A stretch of 50,217 bases of DNA from Paludibacteraceae bacterium (GTDB lineage: Bacteria; Bacteroidota; Bacteroidia; Bacteroidales; Paludibacteraceae), in assembly GCA_024399545.1 (NCBI GenBank), contig JAKSNS010000008.1:24001-74217 (forward strand), read 5' to 3'. The notes under the pieces were generated by a model. The model did not search any database. It was given only the letters and a program-made list of their open reading frames with translations, and had not been told where the DNA came from. Shown in pieces: positions 8,104-16,918 of the stretch (positions are counted from its first letter, which is position 1; each line of letters starts with the position of its first letter). A program made the position numbers and the translations under genes.

Positions 8104-9747
8104 TTATTCCACCAAATTATATCTTACCCAACGATTAAATCCTGATTTACAGACTTTTCCTTCATCAACAAGGATGTTTAGCTGATTCCATATCTTCTTT
8201 GACGGAATCTCTTCTCCAATCCTTTTCTGTATTTCGGTAATAGAAGCCGATTTATAAATTTTCAAATCCTCTATTATCAGTTCTTTCAGACGGTAGCTTT
8301 CTATTCTTTTTAGAGAAGTGCGTCCTTTGTATTGGCTATTCTTTAATATTTCTGGTACGACTCGATATTCCTTAGCCTTGGAATGTTCGTTTGTTCCCAT
8401 TACAAGTCCCTTATCTATCAGCGGGTGCAACCACGAACGTAACGATTCTGCGTTCTTGAGATTCAGCAAAGCAATAAGTTGAGTGGCTGTCAGACTTTCG
8501 TTCATGGCAATGAGACCAAGACAGATAAGTTGCTTCTGTTTTACATTGTAATTCTGGTCAGCATGTTGCATAACTTTGATCATCTCCTGATTGATCACGC
8601 GCCTGTCAATTCTTACCATGACAAAATCCTCGCCCTCATAGACTTGAGGTACAGCCTTGCCGTTAGCAAGCAATGTCTCGTACATCATGTCGAATCCTGA
8701 GCCCTCACGTTCCATCATGTGCAGAGCATAGAAAAGGTTAGCCATGTGCTCGTTGCGCTTCTTGGTTGTGTGCAGAATGTTTTCTACGGTTACACCCAAC
8801 GGCAGTTGTCCTGGATTCACTATCTCAAGATGATCAGGATGGACATTGATAAAGATGTCACCCTTAATGGTATATGGTCTGTGAACCAAACTATTAGCAA
8901 GTAGTTCTCTAAGAACTTTTTCCGGATAGGCAAGAATATTCCTTCTGAACATTCCCTCGGATATTTCTGTACTTTCTTTCCATTCTGGTATTTCTGTCCA
9001 GATGGCATTAATCATTTCCAATGGATTATGAGTATAATCATCCCAAAGCCATTTATTGACCTTTTCGCCATCTTGATCATACTTGATGACTTGGATAACA
9101 GGCGGATTCATGATACGTCCTCGCTGGGTATATTTTCCAATGAACAACACACCCAACTGAGTCATATAGTCTGTGTCAGGATCTGTGAGATAGAAATAAT
9201 CCAGTAGTTCCTTCACGTCTTTCTGCTTAATAAAGGCTGATACGCGGTCGGAAGATCGAAGCCTTTGCACCAGATCATTCATCTTCTTTTCGTCAGCATC
9301 CTGCCAACAATATTTAGTCAGAGTATCTTCCCAACTCAAACATCCCTTGTCGGCAGCCAGACGCACTATGTCTTCAGGTCCTACAGGAACGCTTCTGTCA
9401 CCGATACGTACATAAATCTTGCCTGAACTTGTGGCAGCAATGGCATTGGGATTACGTAATATGTGTATTTTGATGTACTCTCCACCATTGTCGGCTGTCA
9501 AAGACTCAGTATTCAGTATCACGCCATTTGTCTTGCCACCAAGCTTATTTACAAGATCCGTTGCCAATTCGTCTGGTATCTTCTGGTCTGCTGGAGGCAA
9601 TTCGTCACCATCTTCAATACCAATGTCAATGATGCCTCCCTGAGCATTGCTAAATGCCACACAGTCTTTGGCAAGTTCGTTAATGTCAGCCGTCTTGCCA
9701 TAAACCTGTCGAAGGGACTTTCTATCGAATAAACTATTCTCTTTCAT
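8104..9747 (-). CDS. AlbA_2 (Schlafen-like) domain ATP-binding protein
   Basis: Putative DNA- or RNA-binding transcriptional regulator or defence-linked ATPase of the RecG-like 'divergent AAA/AlbA_2' family. Seen: 547 residues. The N-terminal AlbA_2 domain carries DCVAFSNAQGGIIDIGIED (about 28-46) and IYVRIGDRSVPV. A GHKL-type ATPase region follows around residues 270-365 (YPEKVLRELLANSLVHRPY, IFINVHPDHLEIVNPGQLP, REGSGFDMMYE). Winged-helix segments make up the last 150 residues. Start: the ATG at 9747 follows a purine-rich AAAAAG stretch. The gene is intact and sits between two fragments of a related gene, in the same orientation. It is commonly found in accessory islands. Its target is unknown. 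Confidence 0.85.
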   Translation of the reverse strand: MKENSLFDRKSLRQVYGKTADINELAKDCVAFSNAQGGIIDIGIEDGDELPPADQKIPDELATDLVNKLGGKTNGVILNTESLTADNGGEYIKIHILRNPNAIAATSSGKIYVRIGDRSVPVGPEDIVRLAADKGCLSWEDTLTKYCWQDADEKKMNDLVQRLRSSDRVSAFIKQKDVKELLDYFYLTDPDTDYMTQLGVLFIGKYTQRGRIMNPPVIQVIKYDQDGEKVNKWLWDDYTHNPLEMINAIWTEIPEWKESTEISEGMFRRNILAYPEKVLRELLANSLVHRPYTIKGDIFINVHPDHLEIVNPGQLPLGVTVENILHTTKKRNEHMANLFYALHMMEREGSGFDMMYETLLANGKAVPQVYEGEDFVMVRIDRRVINQEMIKVMQHADQNYNVKQKQLICLGLIAMNESLTATQLIALLNLKNAESLRSWLHPLIDKGLVMGTNEHSKAKEYRVVPEILKNSQYKGRTSLKRIESYRLKELIIEDLKIYKSASITEIQKRIGEEIPSKKIWNQLNILVDEGKVCKSGFNRWVRYNLVE

Positions 9748-9779
9748 GTTACTTATTTGGACTTTTTCTATTGTTGAAT

Positions 9780-9980
9780 CTAGTATCTCTTTTCAATCGT
9801 ATGCCTACCCTTCTCAGCCAAATCTTCCTTTACGCCAAGTAAGATTGTGCCACCGTAAGTGTTGGCAAAAGCAGAGTATGATTCCCAGAGACTTTCAGGG
9901 ACGTTCGTTGAAGCCTTCTTGCATTCAAGGCTGATGCGTTCTCCTTTCTGGAGCAGGTCTTGTATTTCGGTTTGGTTCAT
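9780..9980 (-). pseudogene. N-terminal fragment of a second AlbA_2 protein
   Basis: Sixty-six residues starting MNQTEIQDLLQKGERISLECKKAS and running into SLWESYSAFANTYGGTILLGV, the typical first half of an AlbA_2 domain, then a stop at 9780-9782 (ending TIEKRY). Full-length relatives have about 450-550 residues. The ATG at 9980 is preferred to a TTG at 10004, because the family starts this way and the region before it is a palindrome. The matching C-terminal part may be the remnant at 7555-7965, so the original gene was apparently split and the middle lost or replaced. It could still be made as a short peptide. Confidence 0.75.
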
Positions 9981-9993
9981 AGTAATTCTTGAT

Positions 9994-10016
9994 TTTTCCA
10001 ACAACTTGTTGGAAAA
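9994..10016. promoter_or_regulatory. Perfect 23-bp palindrome, candidate operator
   Basis: TTTTCCAACAA and TTGTTGGAAAA, 11 bases each, lie around one central C at 10005, starting 14 bases upstream of the truncated AlbA_2 ATG at 9980. Short, perfect and near a start codon, it looks like a dimeric regulator site, but it could also be a hairpin. The remaining 225 bases up to the next gene are AT-rich and I see nothing else in them. Confidence 0.5.
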
Positions 10017-10241
10017 TTATATCAATTTGTTTATAAGGCAGTCACCTTGCATTCTTCTGTTTTGAGATTGTCGTTTATTTGTAAGTTATTTATGTCTATT
10101 GGTTGGTGATTTGACTCAATCAAAGAACCGTCACGATGATTTTATAATCTATTGTCATAATAATAAAGCATTAGTTATTAAAGTGTTCAATCAATAGACC
10201 ATTTAAATGATTTAGTGACGTACATACTCAAGTTATTACCA

Positions 10242-11039
10242 TTAGAAAGGCAGGCCATCATTTTGTAAATTGGTCATCTTCGTTTTCTGAATTTCGGTAT
10301 CAGCATTTAAATTGAATTTGTCTATATTATCCAAAACAAAGTCAAATCCTTTTTTTGTTAATCTGCAAACAGGAAAACTATTGCCATTCCTATCAGATTC
10401 AGACGACGACTCAATTATACTTTTACGCTCTAATAATCTCAGTGCAATACTTGTTGCTGTTTCATTATAGCCACAATCTTCCATACCAATTCTTATTGTA
10501 TCTATGTATATATATTGGTCATCTACAATTTGCTTGCCTACCAATAAAGCTATTAATGTCATTTCAAATGATTTATATTCATCTGTGTCCTTAAGTGGCA
10601 TTTTAATTAATTCTTCACTGGTTTTTTGAGAAGACAGATACGCTTTTATTTTATTGGTAATTTCTTTAGACAAATCAGTAAAATCACTTGGAGCATCCGA
10701 TTGGTAATTAATCACACTCCTATGCTGAATATCAAACGGATATTTCACACGAGTATTATCACAAACCATTACGACATCTTTCCCTTTTGCAAAAGCAAAA
10801 CCTAATTCATACCATACATTGGGATTATCTATTGTTATGTCAGCAAGACATATTTGTGATTTTGTTATCTTTTCCTCAATATCATCAACAATGTTTCTTA
10901 CTGAAAGATCCTTATCTATTCTATAAGCATTCAAACCTGCATTCCTTATTGCTGGTTCATAAATGTCATTATATCTTTTATCAAATTTGCAACCATTATC
11001 AAATGGTTGCATTACAAAGCAGTATTTGTTATATTCCAT
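10242..11039 (-). CDS. Nucleoside 2-deoxyribosyltransferase/TIR-like protein with winged-helix C-terminus
   Basis: The N-terminal 125 residues have the Rossmann-like fold of nucleoside 2-deoxyribosyltransferases and their TIR-related cousins, several of which consume nucleotides or NAD in phage defence. Seen: CFVMQPFDNG (7-16), YNDIYEPAIRNAGLNAYRID (23-42), CLADIT with D67, and NVWYELGFA with the likely catalytic Glu at 78. The C-terminal half has a winged-helix look (IRIGMEDCGYNETATSIALRLLERKSII, then CRLTKKGFDFVLDNI). 265 residues. It lies 81 bases downstream of the methylase gene in the same direction, so it may be read with the restriction-like operon. Whether it is an effector or a regulator is not decidable here. 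Confidence 0.7.
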   Translation of the reverse strand: MEYNKYCFVMQPFDNGCKFDKRYNDIYEPAIRNAGLNAYRIDKDLSVRNIVDDIEEKITKSQICLADITIDNPNVWYELGFAFAKGKDVVMVCDNTRVKYPFDIQHRSVINYQSDAPSDFTDLSKEITNKIKAYLSSQKTSEELIKMPLKDTDEYKSFEMTLIALLVGKQIVDDQYIYIDTIRIGMEDCGYNETATSIALRLLERKSIIESSSESDRNGNSFPVCRLTKKGFDFVLDNIDKFNLNADTEIQKTKMTNLQNDGLPF

Positions 11040-11120
11040 GTTGTTTGTGATTTGCTATCTTTCACGATATTATTTTAGTTGTCAAATTTTCATTGTTTAT
11101 AGCAACAATGTCGCAAAATC

Positions 11121-14100
11121 TTAGGCTTCTATTTTGAAGTTGTTATATTCCTCTCGGGTTATTGGTGTCTGTGGGTCAATAATCAATACTTCATCGTAGG
11201 TTAGGTTGTAGAGGTGGTAAACTATGTGGTCGATTTTGTTTTCAAAATCATTATAACTAATATTGTTCGAAAAAGCAGAGATAATAGAATCAATCAAACG
11301 AACTACTATTTTTTGAATGTGTTCATTAACCAAAGGGATCGGAAGCATCTTAGCTTGTTTAATTCTAATTTTAGGAAACAATTCAGTATCGCTCTTGAAC
11401 TTGGCAGAATAATAGTATTGAATTGCTTTTGAATTAAGACATCCTAAAACGAACTTAGTCAAGAATCGGCTATCTTTAATTTTTATAGAATAAAGACTAC
11501 GATTACAATAAAGTTTGGTATTTTCGTACAAAACTGTCAAAGAACTACCTGTTTCTCTTATAAGTAGTCTTTCTCCTGTGTAATAGTAATCTTCTTTGGC
11601 AAAATTCCTAAATGTTGATTCGGAAATGTAAGACACCGATTCATGATAGTATTTTTTCACGTTAGAACCTGTGAGAAACGGATAATCTCCATTGTTGCTT
11701 ACCTGATCTCGTCCAATCTCAAATCCTCTTTGTACATTTGAAATTGTATCCAGTGGCAAACCTAATTTATCCATTTTGGATAGAATGTTACCACCTGGCA
11801 ACATATCATTAAATTTCCACTTTCCTTGTCCTTTCTTGGCTAAAAAAATAGCTGTAGGCATTTGAACATTTTCAAACACATTATCACCAACAACTTTCAG
11901 ATTTGAAAGTATAGTTTGCCTTTCTAACAAAGAACGCAATGTATTAAATTTTAAGCCTTTGATATAAAGTGATGCAGTGATAAATGACATTACTCCAGAA
12001 GTGGAAAGAACATTAATTGCTTTTTCAAAAAAATAGGCATATAGTTCACAACATTCGCCAGTGACAAATTTTTTATTATATATATTGCTCTTAGACACTA
12101 CTACATACGGCGGATTACCAATCACAATATCAAACCCATCTTTCACCCCAAACATCCACTCAGGGTCAAAGAATGTTGCTGATGAGTTTTGGTCGAACAT
12201 ATTCCAGTTGACGAGTTGGTCGTAGCCTGTTTCGCCCAAAAAGCCGTTGTTGTTCAACGTCATTGCCATATTCATTCGGGTAACATCCATTTCTTGACGC
12301 AGCCTTGTCTTTTCGGCATTGCGCTTTGAAAGGAAGATGCGGTGGCTGAGGTCTTCGAGTTGCTTTTCGTAGGCACGTATCTCGTCTGTACTTGTGAAAA
12401 GGTTTTCAGTGCGGTCAAGCGGGATAAGGGTGTTTGCCGAGACAAACTTTGACTCAAGGTTTGGCAATGGACGTATGCCGAAGTTGGTCTTTGGGTCGTT
12501 AGTGGGTTTTTGGTCAACAACCAATGATATGAAGAAGCGGAGTTTGCTTATCTGTATGGCTATCGGCTGAATGTCAACACCATGTATGCAATGCTCGATG
12601 AGGAACAGTTTGCGGGCATAGTCTGGATAGTTGATGGCGTTGTTGAAAGCCTCCTCGATGTCGGCAAGACGTGCCTTGCGCTCCTCCTCAATCTGCTCAC
12701 GTGCCTTGGTCTCTGTTGCCTTGAGCATCTCCTGACGTGCCTCCTCCGTGGCAATGTCAACCACCTTTTTGTTCCAGAGGTCGTTGGTAGGGTCAACTTT
12801 TTTCAGCACATGCACCATCTGCTGAAGCACCCCCATAGGAAAGGCTCCTGAACCACAGGCAGGGTCGAGTATGCGGCAATCATACAATGCCTCGACAATG
12901 CTTTTGCGTTTCTGGTCGTCCATTACTACTTCGTCATCTGAATAACTGACAAGCGAGCGGTAGAGCTGCTCGCCATCATCGCCACATTTGCGTTTGAGGT
13001 GCGCAACAAGACTCTCGTCAACCATATACTGCACAATCTCGCGAGGGGTGTAGAACGAGCCTGTCTGCTTGCGTGCAGAGGTCTGTGTCTCGGGGTTATA
13101 GGCTGCAAGCAGGTTCTCGAAGACCTTGCCCAAGAGTTCAGGGTCAAGACTGACCTCCTGTTCAAGTGGCGTATTCTCCTCGACTGTGAAGCTGTAACGG
13201 TTGAGAATGTCGATTATGCCACGGGCAGAGACCTTCTTTTTCTTTGCATCGCCATACCATTGCGAGAGGTCTATGCTATTGCCCACCTCACTGCCAAAGA
13301 AGAGATAGTCAGGCAGGAAGAGTGAGTCGAGCGACTTCTGGTTCTCGGAGAATCCGTCGTAATAGATGCCTGTGTTCTTGTTGTCAAGGCAGTCGAACAA
13401 ACCGCCATTGAGGAAAGGCACATAACGATTTGCCAACTGGAGGAACTTGCTGTTGCCACCTTCCTTAAACTCCAACTCATAACGCATTATGTTGTTGATG
13501 TTATGGTCTTTGTTAATGCCATGATATGTGTCATGCATCATGAAACGACGGTTGTTCGGTGTAGTCTTGCCCTCTGCCACAATCGGGCAGTTGAGCATGG
13601 CAAAGAAGAGGTTCTGGAGAATCAGGCGGTAATATTTGCTCTTCTCGGAATCATACAACAGATGGTTGCGCGAATGCGGGTCGAAATCGTCAATGAAGTT
13701 CTCACGGATATAAGCCTCGTCGAACAACTCTCTCGGTATAAGGTGCTTCTGTTTGAGGAACCAGACGAAAATAAGGCGTGTTATGAGGCGTATGCAGGAC
13801 TCGTGGTTGAACCGCTGGTCGTCAACCTTAGTTTCGATGTTGTTAGGGAATTTGGCAATCTGCACTGCCCAGGCATACCAGTCGCTGAGTTCTGAGTAGA
13901 ACTTCTTGGTGAGCAGTTCGTTCGAGAATTTCTCTTTCCAGTGGCTGTAGAGTCCATCGAATGTGCGAAACTTCTCTTCGCCGATAGACTCTATGATGTT
14001 GACATGCCCACGATGAGGGTTTTCACAATCGACATTGCGGAGGATGCTGACCTTGCCAAGCTTCTCGCCGAAGTTCTTGCGCCACTCCTGTGTGTAGGTC

Positions 14101-14546
14101 ATGCGCTCGCAGGTGGAGAGGGAGATGAGGTTTGCCTGACGGATTATCAGTATGACAGGGTTGGCGTATGATATGCGGTTGAAGGCTCGTGTGAGGGCTG
14201 AGATGTCGGAGCGTGTGATGTGGGCATCTGCCGCCGCATCACAGGCAAAGATGAACATGCCATCGTATCTGCCGCCATTTGCTATCTTCTCTGAGATTTC
14301 GTCTATCGTGTTGTCGGACTTCTCGCCTGTGTCAAGCGAGAGGTCGTTTGCCACACCTATGAAGTATGTGTGTTCGATGAGCCGCAAGGCATTAGTCAGA
14401 TATTGCGGTATTGCGCCATCGTAGAGTGCTGCCACGTTGATAGGCTCAGCCGTCTGTCGGTTGAAGCGTATGTTGAGTTTGCCGAGCAACGCAGAGGTAG
14501 CATCGAAAAGTGATGACGTGGTGAAAAGTTTCAGAGTATCGGTCAT
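11121..14546 (-). CDS. Eco57I-type adenine-specific DNA methyltransferase, 1141 aa
   Basis: Probably methylates adenine-N6 in host DNA as the modification part of a restriction-like system. Seen: an N-terminal region of about 480 residues I do not recognise (with YDGMFIFACDAAADAH near 94-109); TGSFYTPREIVQYMVDES at about 495-512; SAM-binding motif I DPACGSGAF (561-569); a charged coiled-coil stretch near 600-640; the catalytic motif NPPY (811-814); and a C-terminal target-recognition-like region (FEIGRDQVSNNGDYPFLTGS). No PD-(D/E)xK nuclease motif was found, so unlike single-chain type IIG enzymes the cutting role probably lies in the PLD-helicase (16919-20326). Similar large methylases occur as the MTase of class 1 DISARM; the relation here is inferred. 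Confidence 0.85.
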   Translation of the reverse strand: MTDTLKLFTTSSLFDATSALLGKLNIRFNRQTAEPINVAALYDGAIPQYLTNALRLIEHTYFIGVANDLSLDTGEKSDNTIDEISEKIANGGRYDGMFIFACDAAADAHITRSDISALTRAFNRISYANPVILIIRQANLISLSTCERMTYTQEWRKNFGEKLGKVSILRNVDCENPHRGHVNIIESIGEEKFRTFDGLYSHWKEKFSNELLTKKFYSELSDWYAWAVQIAKFPNNIETKVDDQRFNHESCIRLITRLIFVWFLKQKHLIPRELFDEAYIRENFIDDFDPHSRNHLLYDSEKSKYYRLILQNLFFAMLNCPIVAEGKTTPNNRRFMMHDTYHGINKDHNINNIMRYELEFKEGGNSKFLQLANRYVPFLNGGLFDCLDNKNTGIYYDGFSENQKSLDSLFLPDYLFFGSEVGNSIDLSQWYGDAKKKKVSARGIIDILNRYSFTVEENTPLEQEVSLDPELLGKVFENLLAAYNPETQTSARKQTGSFYTPREIVQYMVDESLVAHLKRKCGDDGEQLYRSLVSYSDDEVVMDDQKRKSIVEALYDCRILDPACGSGAFPMGVLQQMVHVLKKVDPTNDLWNKKVVDIATEEARQEMLKATETKAREQIEEERKARLADIEEAFNNAINYPDYARKLFLIEHCIHGVDIQPIAIQISKLRFFISLVVDQKPTNDPKTNFGIRPLPNLESKFVSANTLIPLDRTENLFTSTDEIRAYEKQLEDLSHRIFLSKRNAEKTRLRQEMDVTRMNMAMTLNNNGFLGETGYDQLVNWNMFDQNSSATFFDPEWMFGVKDGFDIVIGNPPYVVVSKSNIYNKKFVTGECCELYAYFFEKAINVLSTSGVMSFITASLYIKGLKFNTLRSLLERQTILSNLKVVGDNVFENVQMPTAIFLAKKGQGKWKFNDMLPGGNILSKMDKLGLPLDTISNVQRGFEIGRDQVSNNGDYPFLTGSNVKKYYHESVSYISESTFRNFAKEDYYYTGERLLIRETGSSLTVLYENTKLYCNRSLYSIKIKDSRFLTKFVLGCLNSKAIQYYYSAKFKSDTELFPKIRIKQAKMLPIPLVNEHIQKIVVRLIDSIISAFSNNISYNDFENKIDHIVYHLYNLTYDEVLIIDPQTPITREEYNNFKIEA

Positions 14547-14580
14547 AGTTGTGTTTAAGTTTTGTCTAAACTTTTGAATA

Positions 14581-15750
14581 TTAAAATCCTTTGTTCTCCT
14601 TGCGCAAGAATTCGGTCATTCGTTCTTTTGAAGGAATATTCAACTCGTATTTTGAGACAAAGACATCTTCATCTTGGTCAAGCAAGGTATATTCTGCCAT
14701 CTCCTGTCCAACCTCCGAGCACATCAATATGCCAACTGGCGGATTGTCGTCTGGCCGCATTATATTCTTTCGATAATAATTTAGGTACATCTTCAACTGT
14801 GCTGAATCTGTGTAGTCCAACCGATGTGCTTTCAATTCTATGATGACGTGGCGTTTGAGTATTCGATGGTAGAACACGAGGTCTGCAAAGTAATAACGAT
14901 TGTCTATAAGCATCTTTTTCTGACGTTCCTCGAAACAAAACCCCATGCCAAGTTCTTGAATAAACTGTTGGAGATTGTCCATAAGTGCTTGCTCAAGGTC
15001 TGATTCCTCAATGACATCCTTGGCTGGCAATCCAAGAAACTCAAAGACGAATGGTGATTTGACATCCATCGACAATGTTTCTGTTTCGGCCTTGCCGTCA
15101 ACCAGTTTGGCTAGTGCATCAGGTCTGCCACTCCAACCACTGCGTACATAATAGTTTGAATCGATTTGTCGTTGCAGTTCACGGACGCTCCATGTGCCTC
15201 GGATTGCCATAGTTTCGTAAAAGGCACGTTCAAGTGGGTCTTTACAAGAAAGAATAGTAGCAAGGTGCGTGAAGGAGAGACGATTGAATAGCAGTTTTGG
15301 AGCTACACCGACGAATTGGTCATTCAGTGGCTGACAAATTGTAGAAGATTTGGCAATCAGTGATTGCGCAATTTTATTTCCTTCTACTTCAAGGTTTTCT
15401 AATTGTGCAATCGGTGATTGCGCAATTGAAAATGTTTTAATAAGGTATTGCTGAATAGGTCCTGCTATAGTACGATATGCTAAATAAAAAGTACGATACA
15501 ATTCTAATGTCCTTTTGCTATAATTACTATCGCTACTTGACTTCAATCGCTTTGATAGTTCTGTTATTAACCGCTCGCCATACTTTGCTCTATCCTCACC
15601 ATTTTGCTCATACTCCACAATGTAATATCCCGTCAACCATGCCTTGGCGGTAACGTGGCGATTGATTACAAGACGTGCATTATCTTGCAGAATATCGTTG
15701 GTGGATTGTATCCTACCGACTAATGAATCAAAATTGTTTGTTTCCATCAT
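14581..15750 (-). CDS. DUF1016 (YhcG) PD-(D/E)xK nuclease family protein
   Basis: Likely nucleic-acid nuclease or repair/defence accessory protein often found beside restriction systems. Seen: 389 residues. The helical N-terminal DUF1016_N region includes YYIVEYEQNGEDRAKYGERL and FSKRTLELYR-like segments (here YSKRTLELYRTFYLAY). The C-terminal nuclease domain carries FADLVFYHRILKRHVIIELK, giving D290 and E305-x-K307, the PD-(D/E)xK core. A short repetitive piece (IAQSPIAQ, IAQSLIAK) lies between the two domains. The gene is 34 bases upstream of the methylase gene and 39 bases downstream of the Fic gene. Function in the operon is inferred from company only. Confidence 0.88.
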   Translation of the reverse strand: MMETNNFDSLVGRIQSTNDILQDNARLVINRHVTAKAWLTGYYIVEYEQNGEDRAKYGERLITELSKRLKSSSDSNYSKRTLELYRTFYLAYRTIAGPIQQYLIKTFSIAQSPIAQLENLEVEGNKIAQSLIAKSSTICQPLNDQFVGVAPKLLFNRLSFTHLATILSCKDPLERAFYETMAIRGTWSVRELQRQIDSNYYVRSGWSGRPDALAKLVDGKAETETLSMDVKSPFVFEFLGLPAKDVIEESDLEQALMDNLQQFIQELGMGFCFEERQKKMLIDNRYYFADLVFYHRILKRHVIIELKAHRLDYTDSAQLKMYLNYYRKNIMRPDDNPPVGILMCSEVGQEMAEYTLLDQDEDVFVSKYELNIPSKERMTEFLRKENKGF

Positions 15751-15789
15751 TTCCTAAAAAAACAAGTTACAATTTAACCCGCCGCAAAA

Positions 15790-16914
15790 TTACGACAATT
15801 TTTCGTTTTTCTTTTTATCGTCCACCTCCCAATGACCACCATTGTCTGGACCTATGCGTCGAATGATGTTTGCCTGCTGCAAGGCTTTGAGGTGTTTGCT
15901 GACGGCACTGCGGTTGATACCAAGTCTGTTTGCCATCTGTGTGGTGGTGATTTTTATGTCTTGCCGTATCATAGAGACGATGGCATCACGGGTTTTCTGT
16001 CCACCTGAATCGTTTTTCTGTCCACCTTTTCTGTCCACTTGCGTAGCTATTTCTACTCCATCCTGCATCGAACGACAGAAGGTCATAATTTCCTGTCGCA
16101 AGTGTCTCTCCTGCATGTGCATCATGACATCTATGAAAACAGCATCATTGTCTTGTTCGCGAGAATCGATAAGTGCCTGTATGTAGTCTCTTTTTTCCTC
16201 TTTTGTCACCTTCATAGGCAGTACACCAAATTCAAACTGCAGGAGATTCATGAGCAGACGGGTGGTACGACCATTGCCATCTGCCCATGGATGGATAGTG
16301 ACCAGATGGTAATGCGCCCAGAAACTGAGTGCATATATTGCCTGAATGTCAGTCACATTGACTTTGTGCCTTCTAATATTTAGTTCATTGCAAAACTTTT
16401 CAATTGAAGTTGGCACTTTCTGAGAATTCAGGTAAGACTTGCCACCTGCGCCAGCAGTTACATTCAACAGACGCAATTCACCTTTTGCTGCCGAAAAAGA
16501 ACCATTAAGGGTATTGTATTCGTTGCCAGTATGTTCCATTACCTTAGAGGCAAGTGAGCAAAGGAAAGCAGTTGTAATATCCGGATGAGTCTTGATTTGC
16601 TTCATGCCCCATTCGTATGCCGCTTTAAGGTCAAGGTTCATCATCTGTTCGTTTAGGGTTCGTCCTTTTGATGTGATTCCCTCATCGAATAGCAATTGAT
16701 TTTCCAATTCCGTGACAGTACTTCCCTCGATAGCCGTTGAGTGGGTGATTATGGAATAAAGGTAGAACTTGTCGTAGTCAATCTGGGTTGCTATCCCCAA
16801 TTCATGATAAAGTTTCACCAACTCTGGAAGAGACAGATTGTCAATCGTGACTTTATGCTCTATCATAGGATTTTCGTCTATCGAAAGTATATGTTTTAAT
16901 TCTTCAAATGTCAT
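15790..16914 (-). CDS. Fic family protein with C-terminal winged helix
   Basis: Fic enzymes transfer AMP (or another nucleotide part) to protein hydroxyls. Seen: 374 residues. The catalytic motif HPWADGNGR (208-216) is complete. Upstream, STAIEG (59-64) fits the (S/T)xxxE(G/N) autoinhibitory motif, so this is an N-terminally self-inhibited member with no separate antitoxin. The C-terminus carries QKTRDAIVSMIRQ and TTTQMANRLGINRSAVSKHL, a winged-helix DNA-binding domain, suggesting it also regulates transcription. The sequence KGGQKNDSGGQK forms a short linker. It lies 4 bases after the helicase gene, so the two are surely cotranscribed. Possible role: a guard that responds when the system is disturbed (inference). 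Confidence 0.9.
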   Translation of the reverse strand: MTFEELKHILSIDENPMIEHKVTIDNLSLPELVKLYHELGIATQIDYDKFYLYSIITHSTAIEGSTVTELENQLLFDEGITSKGRTLNEQMMNLDLKAAYEWGMKQIKTHPDITTAFLCSLASKVMEHTGNEYNTLNGSFSAAKGELRLLNVTAGAGGKSYLNSQKVPTSIEKFCNELNIRRHKVNVTDIQAIYALSFWAHYHLVTIHPWADGNGRTTRLLMNLLQFEFGVLPMKVTKEEKRDYIQALIDSREQDNDAVFIDVMMHMQERHLRQEIMTFCRSMQDGVEIATQVDRKGGQKNDSGGQKTRDAIVSMIRQDIKITTTQMANRLGINRSAVSKHLKALQQANIIRRIGPDNGGHWEVDDKKKNEKLS

Positions 16915-16918
16915 AAGG

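Noticed and set aside
11121-14546. Single-chain type IIG restriction enzyme
   Set aside because: The methylase motifs are clear, but I could not find a PD-(D/E)xK nuclease signature in its N-terminal region. Cutting is better ascribed to the PLD-helicase.
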